Shown here one piece after another: positions 57,901 through 64,000 of a stretch of 64,000 nucleotides of DNA. The position numbers and the translations under genes were made by a program. The DNA is from Anagrus nilaparvatae (Eukaryota; Arthropoda; Insecta; Hymenoptera; Mymaridae), in NCBI GenBank assembly GCA_022575985.1, contig JAKSXM010000272.1:5394001-5458000 (forward strand), written 5' to 3'. The notes beneath the pieces are model-generated. The model worked only from the letters and a program-made list of their open reading frames with translations. It was not told where the DNA came from and made no database searches. Positions within the stretch are counted from its first letter, which is position 1. Every line of letters starts with the position of its first letter.

Positions 57901-60900
57901 AATTTAACAGGTCGTATTTGTTTAAACAAATAAACATTTTTAACTTTTTTTTTTTATATTCTTGTACTAAATACTGAAAAGCATTGATTCTTTCATTAAA
58001 AAATTATTATAAATAAATATATCGTTAAAATATTTTAGTTACAAATATGCTGCGCAAAAAACACCCTGTGGTGGACAGAGCGTCGTTAACTTACAAAATA
58101 TTAATTTTGGTGGTCTGGTTATGAAAAATTTTCTTTAATTTTATTTGAAATTAAAAAAAACTATAAAAAAAAATTGAAGAAAATTTTATAATTGTTTCTT
58201 TATTTTATAGGGAGGTAAAAAACGTCTGGAAGAAGGAGGGTTCAACTTTCAAGTGACAAATCATATAAAGGGTAGGAAGGTCTCAAAAACCTTAAAAAAA
58301 TTGTAAATTTCATTTATGGAAGATCCCAAAACGAAAATTTTATGTATTTTAGTTCAATAATGATCATAATTATCTTATAATTGCTTTTTCGGAAGTGGAT
58401 TTTAAAAAAGACAATTTTTAGCTCCAAAGGTTCCATTCTCGATTATTAGCAGTCATTTTTTACCATTAAAAAAAAAGTTTCCTACATTTGAAACAATCAA
58501 GAAAGTCCAAGTTTTTAAAAGTTGACTCTTTTATATACTTTAACTCATTTGGGTTTTCATCAAATTGATATTTATTTGATTGCAGCGCTTGAATAAAATT
58601 TTAATTTAGTCATCTGACCTGGGAGAAAATTTTAATTAAGTGAAAAAAAATTTATTAGGTGTCTGGCGCATTCAAAATCAAAATACTTTTAGGAAGCTCT
58701 AACAAAAAGAACCAGCTGGTTTTACCAGCTAAAATCAGAATAAAAGTTTCAGTTTTTAAGAAAAAGAAAATTTCCGGAAAATTAGGAAAATTCAATTCTA
58801 GAAAAATAAATAAACTTTAGTAAAAAAATAGAATAAAAATAAAATAGATAAACTTTATAACATTCTTTTAAACAGTAAACGTCCAAAATGAAAATTTTTA
58901 CACTACCAAGGGGTTTTCGAAGTTGAGAAAAATGTTTTTATTAGTGAAAATTTTCATATTTTCCGATTTTCCAAGATGGCGGACCAATAAACAATTTTCA
59001 CCCGCCATCTCGGAAAATCGGAAAATATGACGGGGTAAAAATATGAAAATTTTCACTAATAAAAACGTTTTTCTCAACCTCGAAAACCCCCTGGTAATGT
59101 ATAAATTTTCATTTTGGAAGTTTATTGTTTAATTTTTATTTTTACGGTTATTTTTGTTAGGGAGCAGCTTTTTTGAGTATGCATAGGTATAGTTTAAATT
59201 AATTTTTGAATCTTGTTATCATATTCTATGGGAAATCATCGATCAGCGCTATAGAGGAAATTTATACAAAAAATATCCGTTTATTTCAAAAATAGCATAA
59301 AAATGAAAATTGGATGTTAATAGCTAGAAATTGGAAGATAAGCTCGTAGGACAGCAGCTTCAAACTCGTTTGATTTAAAAATACCCTAAGATAATAAATA
59401 CTACACACTGTAAAAAGTAACTTTCTTATATTAATAAAAAAATTAGAACGTTTACGAAAAATTAGTAAATTTTCGAAAAAATTTGTTTTTATTCGATAAA
59501 AATCGTATGTTTACTAAATTTAGTATATTAACAAAAAATTCGAGTATTCTCGATTTTTTTTGTGAATTCGCAAGAAAAATTGATAAATTAAAATTTTTTT
59601 TCGAAATTTTACAAAAAATAGTTGTAAATTTCCGAAAAATATTTGTGAATTTACAACTTTTTTCGTAAAATCACAAAAAAAAATCGAGAATTCTCGAATT
59701 TTTCGATAATGTACTAAATTTAGTAAATTTACGATTTTTATCGAATATTTACAAATTTTTTTGAAAATTTACTAATTTTTCGAAAAAATTCTATTTTTTT
59801 TGTAAATCTAAGCAAGTTACTTTTTACAGTGCACCTATATAAATATACATTTGAATGTTTTTAAATATAGGTCCACGTACCCAAACATATGTAAAAGCAG
59901 TCGTCGTTGACGGGACAGCGTGACGGCTCCTGGCAGACGCTGATGTATAAAATGCAAAAGAGAATGAATATCGTATTCTATTCACTATATATTTAAAAGT
60001 AGCAATAATAAAAGGGTAGTAATAAACACGCGGTCTTGAGTGATGCGCAAATAGTATATTTTTACCCATGGCCACAAAAGTAAAGAATGGCCCAAATCGC
60101 ATGTAAATTGCGATTCGGGGCATCCTTTTTTGTGGCTAAGGACAAAACATAATTTTTCTTGCTCAGTGTCGAGAAAATGCGTTTTTTCGAATAGCGCAGT
60201 GGCCAGAAAACACGCACTTTCTGGACACTAACAAGAAAAAACTTTTTTTTTTTTTAATATCAAGAGTACCTATTATTTTGCAAAAAGAGCAAGTGACAGG
60301 GCAGAACAAATCGGACTCGCAAGGATTCGCAAGGAACCGCACGACCTAAAAGGTCTTAAATGGACTCTAAGGACCTCTTAAGATCTTTACTTATTACGCA
60401 TCTATTGGTCCAACAAGGTCGTAAAAAAAAAATTTATTAAAAAAATTTTTTAAATTTGACGTATCAAATATTCAAATTAAAAAAATAACGTTATTATACT
60501 TGATATTAAAAAAAAATTTCAAGCACAATATAAAATTAATCGTGCGACAGAATAGCAGATGATATATTATCCAAAAGAAATGGAATGATCTGGAGTTTTA
60601 AAAATTAAAAAACTGAAAATAGGCAAGAAAAAGAAACCTACTCCAGTCAATATACGGTTTCATCGATATTCTTTCTATCCACAAGCAGATTTGGTCTGCT
60701 TTAGGTTTTTTGGGTCGTTGATCACGAATTTTGGAGTCTTTTCTATAAGAAATGTGCGGAACACCCTTCAATTTGCAAAAACTACCTATAAAAATGGGTG
60801 TTTTTAATTTATTCGAATTCCGAGCTGCCAGATTTGGTCCACTTGGATCGCTGATCACGAATTCGGCGGCAATTCATTGCTAAGAAGCGTTAATGGCAAT

Positions 60901-63084
60901 CCAGGTCCAAATTCAGAATTTGAAAGAATCGAAACGTTTTTTCAAACGTTATTATATATTCCAGAATTTTTTTTTTTTAGAATAATATTTTTAAGAAAAC
61001 TGTACATTTCAGAGTAAGTAATTTTGAGAAGAGCATTTCACAAAAAGAATTGAATGCCAAATAAAATTTTTTTTTTTAAGTCATTTTTCCGAATTTGTAT
61101 AAAGCTTAATATTTCATAGTTTTGCATTGAAGTAAACAACTTCAAATTCAGAAAAATTTAATTTTAGGCTTTGTAATTTCTTAAAATTATAAAATTTGGT
61201 TAATTGAATATAATTTTTATTAAGATATTTTTTGAATTTTACTTTGCATTTTCTGATTTTTGATTTAGTTCTTTTTTAGTGATATTTTTAAATTCTTAAT
61301 CCTAAATGTTGAACCTTGGATTTCAGATTTTCTGAATTTGAAAAATTAGCACAAATTGACATCAACGCTTATAAACGATGAATAGCCACCACGAATTTCA
61401 GGATCCCGTCTACTCAAAATTGACATTTTATCCTTAAGGTGATATACATAAAAAATACTCCTTTTATAGATAGTTTTTGCTAATTTAAGTATGAGAAATT
61501 AATTTTTAATAAAAACTTCTCCAATATTCCTGTTCAGCGACCCAAAAAACCCATATGAACCGAATCTGAACACTGAAAGTGCGAAAATAGCAAAAACACC
61601 CCTTTAAGGGATAAACAATTAAGTTTTCATAAAAAATTCTCTCAAATTCTTGATCAGTGACCCAAAAAATCCATGTGGACGAAATCTGGCGCTCAAAATT
61701 CCTTTTAAGGGTAGTTTTTGCAAATTTAAGGGGGTTCCGCATATTTCTAATAGAAAAGACTCTGAAATTCGCGATCAGCGACCCAAAAAATCAATAGTAG
61801 ACCAAATCTGGTGGTGGACGGAAACAATACCCTCCCCTCTCTCCTTAAATTCACTGGAGTGACTAGCTAGGCGGCCATTCATTGTTCATAAGCGCTGATG
61901 GCAATCCGTGCTAATTTTTCAAAATCAGAAAATCCGAAACCCAAGGTTCAATTTTAAGACTTAAGAATTTAAAATACCATTGAAAAATAACTAAATCAAA
62001 ATTCAGAAAGTGCTAAGTAGAATTCTTAAAATATCCGAATGAAAATTATATTCAATTAACCAAATATTATAATTTTAAGAAATTGCAAAGCCCAGAATTG
62101 AATTTTACCGAATTTGAAGTTGTTTGTTTTAATGCAAAACTATGAAATATTATGCTTTATACAAATTCGGAAAAATGACTTAAAAAGAAATAAAATTTTT
62201 CATTTAGGACTTAATTCTTTTCGTGAAACGCTCTTCTTAAAATTAAATTTTCCAATTTGTACAGATTTCTTAAAAATTTTTTTCTAAAATAAAAAAATTC
62301 TGGAACCTATAATAATTGGTTTGAAAAAAACGTTTCTGTTCTTCAAAATTCTGAATTTAAACCCGAATTACCATCAGCGCTTCTGAACAATAAATGGCCG
62401 CCACTAGCTATGAACTTTAAGTGAGCAAATTGAGCCTTTGAAGGAAATATTTGTTATTATCGTAATGAAAAAACTTTGTGACTTTGTAACTGAATTAAAT
62501 AGTTGAAAAAAAAATATTTTGCCTATTGAGATTAAATTCAAAAAAAAAATTTATTAAAAAATAATGAAAGACGTGAAAAAGTGCACATTGATAAAAATAA
62601 ATAACTCAAACAGTTAATAGTGTATTGTTATAAACTTTGTTTTCCTAAATCATAGATATTAATGATTTCATATTGTTGAAAAGTAAATTTATTGGCTTGA
62701 ATTCATTTTTATTATATGCAAGAACGTTTAGCATATTCGTGAGCTTGTTATGATTGTTAGATATTATATGTTCAAATTTTCATAAGAGCCAAATTTCAGT
62801 TAGAATAATTTTTCGCTTATTTGAAATAACTTTTTATTTGATAAATAAATTCAATAAATTTAAGTCTTTTACTATTTTTATCTTTTTAAATATAAATTAT
62901 ATATATACCTGTACTCGTGCTTCTGACAGAGCTACTCTGGTCGCTAACTCCTCCCTGACAAATGCATCTGGGTAATGTGTTCTTTCAAAAACCCTTTCGA
63001 GCGCAGCCAATTGATGAGCCGAAAAAGTGGTTCTACTTCTTCTAGGTCTTCTGTTTCCATTTGTTGATGTGTTTTCATTGCAAT
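54998..63084 (-). CDS. Prrx/CG9876-type paired-class homeobox gene, 3' part (5' exons outside window)
   Basis: Two minus-strand exons: 62909-63084 and the last, 54998-55411, separated by a 7.5-kb intron. The homeodomain is split after ARVQ, the usual position in paired-class genes: [19 protein letters not shown] then [18 protein letters not shown] and SEARVQ, joined to [29 protein letters not shown] with RAKFRRNER is typical of Prrx1/2 and Drosophila CG9876, and residue 50 is Gln. Products are sequence-specific transcription factors of mesoderm or neural tissue. The 137-residue last exon is Ser/Tyr/Gln-rich, and near its end [18 protein letters not shown] looks like a degenerate OAR motif (compare IANLRLKAKEYS). 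The first exon here begins with two bases (AT) of a split codon, so an N-terminal exon lies beyond 64000 and is not in the window. The intron is full of mobile elements. Confidence 0.88.
55740..56170. repeat. Diffuse GAAAAGTCAGGGAA-type repeat in the Prrx intron
   Basis: Variants of GGAAAGTCAGGGAATTT or GAAAAGTCAGTAAATTT occur near 55762, 55920, 56035 and 56110, often followed by A/T-rich spacers. Unit borders are unclear. Confidence 0.35.
57270..57328 (+). repeat. Helitron-like 3' end hairpin, copy 2
   Basis: ATGAAATATGATCTAAGAGG, GGTGCGCTTTAGTGCGC and GGGGGCACTTGCCCCC, then TAT. Same block as 3424-3478. Here the trailing bases read CTAT rather than CTAG. Confidence 0.35.
57364..58085. mobile_element. 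722-bp near-perfect palindromic element with TTAA flanks
   Basis: The arms are about 340 bp and almost identical in reverse complement: GGACGCTCTGTCCACCACAG at the left, CTGTGGTGGACAGAGCGTCG at the right. The short centre (about 57708-57750) is T-rich. TTAA is present on both sides (57360-57363 and 58086-58089), the piggyBac-type target duplication. No ORF. Arms this similar imply a young foldback or ongoing correction between arms. Confidence 0.75.
58869..59132. mobile_element. 264-bp foldback in the Prrx intron
   Basis: TTAAACAGTAAACGTCCAAA at the left is complementary, with few mismatches, to the right end. Inside, GGGGTTTTCGAAGTTGAGAA pairs with TTCTCAACCTCGAAAACCCC, and CCGATTTTCC.AGATGGCGG pairs with CCGCCATCTCGGAAAATCGG. 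Small loop near 58985-58997. Confidence 0.7.
59406..59831. mobile_element. 426-bp MITE with CACTGTAAAAAGTAACTT ends
   Basis: The terminal inverted repeats CACTGTAAAAAGTAACTT and AAGTTACTTTTTACAGTG match perfectly over 18 bp. The inside is a self-similar series of TTTCGAAAAAATTTG and AAATTTAGTA words, also inverted around the centre. A second copy starts at 63909 and runs off the window. No target duplication could be defined. Confidence 0.7.
60055..60245. repeat. Family D repeat, copy 4 (reverse orientation)
   Basis: CCCATGGCCACAAAAGTAAA, GAATGGCCCAAATCGCATG, GGACAAAACATAATTTTTC, CTCAGTGTCGAGAAAATGCG and CGAATAGCGCAGTGGCC: the reverse complement of the copy at 41060-41290, without its CGGCTTCGCC centre. 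Confidence 0.65.
60690..60856 (-). repeat. Family B unit interrupted by a MITE
   Basis: GCAGATTTGGTCTGC, TTTTTTGGGTCGTTGATCAC, GAACACCCTTCAATTTGC and CTACCTATAAAAATGGGTG form one to two family B units in reverse orientation. The last GATCACGAATT is cut by the adjacent MITE at 60865. Confidence 0.55.
60865..61390. mobile_element. 526-bp MITE with 8-bp target duplication, copy A
   Basis: The ends are GGCGGCAATTCATTGCTAAG and the complement of the right end, GGTGGCTATTCATCGTTTAT; both continue into AAGCGTTGATG..AATCC. The flanks are ACGAATTC (60857-60864) and ACGAATTT (61391-61398), an 8-bp duplication with one mismatch. Inserted in a family B unit. Copy B at 61870 is the same element in the opposite orientation. 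An 8-bp duplication fits hAT-like elements, though GGCGGC ends are not typical of hAT. Confidence 0.75.
61440..61815 (+). repeat. Family B units between the two MITE copies
   Basis: Three degenerate units with GCGACCCAAAAAACCCATAT, AGTGACCCAAAAAATCC and AGCGACCCAAAAAATC, plus CTTTTAAGGGTAG tracts. The 70-codon ORF here and the one at 60598-60858 share the translation [11 protein letters not shown] because both read through the same repeat. Confidence 0.6.
61870..62402. mobile_element. 533-bp MITE with 8-bp target duplication, copy B
   Basis: The ends GGCGGCCATTCATTGTTCAT and (complement of right end) GGCGGCCATTTATTGTTCAG are inverted and continue through AAGCGCTGATGG. ACTAGCTA lies immediately outside both ends (61862-61869 and 62403-62410), a perfect 8-bp duplication. 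The body is the reverse complement of copy A (60865-61390) with moderate divergence. No ORF. Confidence 0.85.
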
Positions 63085-63299
63085 CTTTAAATTTTAGAAT
63101 TATTTTTATTAGCATGAATAATTTTTTATGATTTGATGATAAAATAGGCAAATTTTTTTATGTATCAGAAAAAATTTTTTACATTATTTCGTTGAGTCGT
63201 TTTCAATATAAAAATGTTACAACTTTTAAATTCTATTTAAGTCGAAAATAATAATTTTAGTGGACATTTAAAAATTCGTAATTTTCGAATAAGAAAACA

Positions 63300-63900
63300 T
63301 AAACTGCAAAAAATCTTTTTCGGGTAACTACTATTCTGATAGTAAATTTACTATCGCGTAGTAAATTTACTATTTGAAGAGTAAAATTACTATCTGAAAA
63401 TTATTAAATTGAAAATCTACTATTGTATTTATAAACCATTTTATAATGTTTTCCTTTTTTTGCAATTTTGATTAACGGCGGTAATTCGGAGAAAAATGCA
63501 ATTTTCTGCAGCAAAACGATGAAAAGTCGGTAATGGGATCTGACTTGTCCTTAAACAGTTTCTCTTAAAATTAAAATTTTTTTTCCTAACCTCGAATTTC
63601 CGAAATATTTTGCAAATTTATTTTTTTGGGTATTTTTTTACTTCCATACATTGTTGAAAATACCCTATGGTTTACAAAATTAATTTAATTTACAAAATTT
63701 TCGTAAATTAACAAAAAATTCGTAAATTTACTAAAAAAATCGTAATCTTATAAGATCGATCGTTTACGATTTTTTCAGTTAATTTACTATTTTGTTAGTA
63801 AATTTACAATTTTTTTAGTAAAATTACGACTAATTCGTAATTTGCGTTAATTTCGTAGTGTAACTAACTGACGAAGTTTGTAATCTTGCAAGCTATTATT
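63300..63900. repeat. AT-rich block of TTTACTA/TAGTAAA words, possibly an old MITE
   Basis: GATAGTAAATTTACTATCGC, AGTAAATTTACTATTTG and, further right, TTTACTATTTTGTTAGTAAA with TTAGTAAAATTACG form a self-complementary series. The right side ends CGTAGTG (complement CACTACG), similar to CACT-type ends, but no matching left terminus was found. It lies upstream (5') of the visible Prrx exons. Confidence 0.3.
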
Positions 63901-63908
63901 TAACTTTG

Positions 63909-64000
63909 CACTATAAAAAGTAACTTTCTTATATTAACAAAAAAATTAGAACCTTTTCGAAAAATTAGTAAATTTTCGAAAAAATTTGTAAATATTCGAA
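63909..64000 (+). mobile_element. Left end of a second CACT..AAAAAGTAACTT MITE, cut by window end
   Basis: CACTATAAAAAGTAACTTTC then TTATATTAAC, TTAGAACCTTTTCG and AAATTTTCGAAAAAATTTG follow the copy at 59406-59831 closely. The element runs past base 64000. Confidence 0.65.

Noticed and set aside
61650..61862. ORF sharing [11 protein letters not shown] with ORFs at 60598-60858 and 2158-2382, as a small protein family
   Set aside because: All are translations of the dispersed 140-bp repeat, with different frames and ends.

Overview
This is AT-rich (by eye about 70-75% A+T) nuclear DNA from an animal, most likely an insect. The genes have short introns with GT..AG ends. The casein kinase II beta protein is very close to insect versions, and the homeobox gene is of the Prrx/CG9876 type. 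A HELLS/LSH helicase is present; as far as I recall it is absent from Drosophila, which argues against a drosophilid. Hymenoptera fits, but no diagnostic marker was found, so the order is uncertain.

Ten protein-coding genes can be supported. Most exon joins were worked out by hand and keep frame. In order: DONSON (-, 4412-6079), COPS9 (+, 7162-7905, only 67 aa), transcription factor Dp (-, 8480-12780), an SLC31-type copper transporter (+, 33076-33759), HELLS/LSH (-, 34160-37051), casein kinase II beta (+, 38563-39658), Mps1/TTK kinase (+, 42326-45173), NOC4L (-, 47327-49159), DUSP12/YVH1 (+, 49844-50890), and the 3' part of a Prrx-type homeobox gene (-, 54998-63084), whose 5' end lies beyond the window. 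Several belong to cell-cycle and growth biology: origin firing, the E2F partner Dp, a chromatin remodeller, the spindle checkpoint and ribosome assembly. HELLS has two E2F-like sites upstream. They share a neighbourhood but do not form an operon.

The outstanding object is at 14382-31748: a direct tandem pair of an element of about 8.68 kb, 17.4 kb in total. Each copy is bounded by inverted termini (CACTG-A10-TTCAACCTAGCG and its near complement) and has CGACG/CGTCG-rich subterminal zones. Each carries two arrays of a 48-57 bp unit (about 30 and 34 units) in opposite orientation, so the copy can fold back on itself. A further element with GGTTCC ends is nested inside, and about six units of a dispersed 140-bp repeat lie near the right end. 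No ORF in it exceeds about 90 codons. The only difference I noticed between the copies is one A in a homopolymer. An 8-bp spacer, TACGCGCT, separates them and matches neither outer flank.

The remaining non-coding DNA is full of small non-autonomous elements, several with visible target-site duplications: two TTAA-flanked foldbacks (177-883 and 57364-58085), a 220-bp element with TTATTTA duplications in a Dp intron, and two related elements with 8-bp duplications at 60865-61390 and 61870-62402. The 7.5-kb Prrx intron is a dense nest of such foldbacks. Long stretches that are simply AT-rich are labelled as such.
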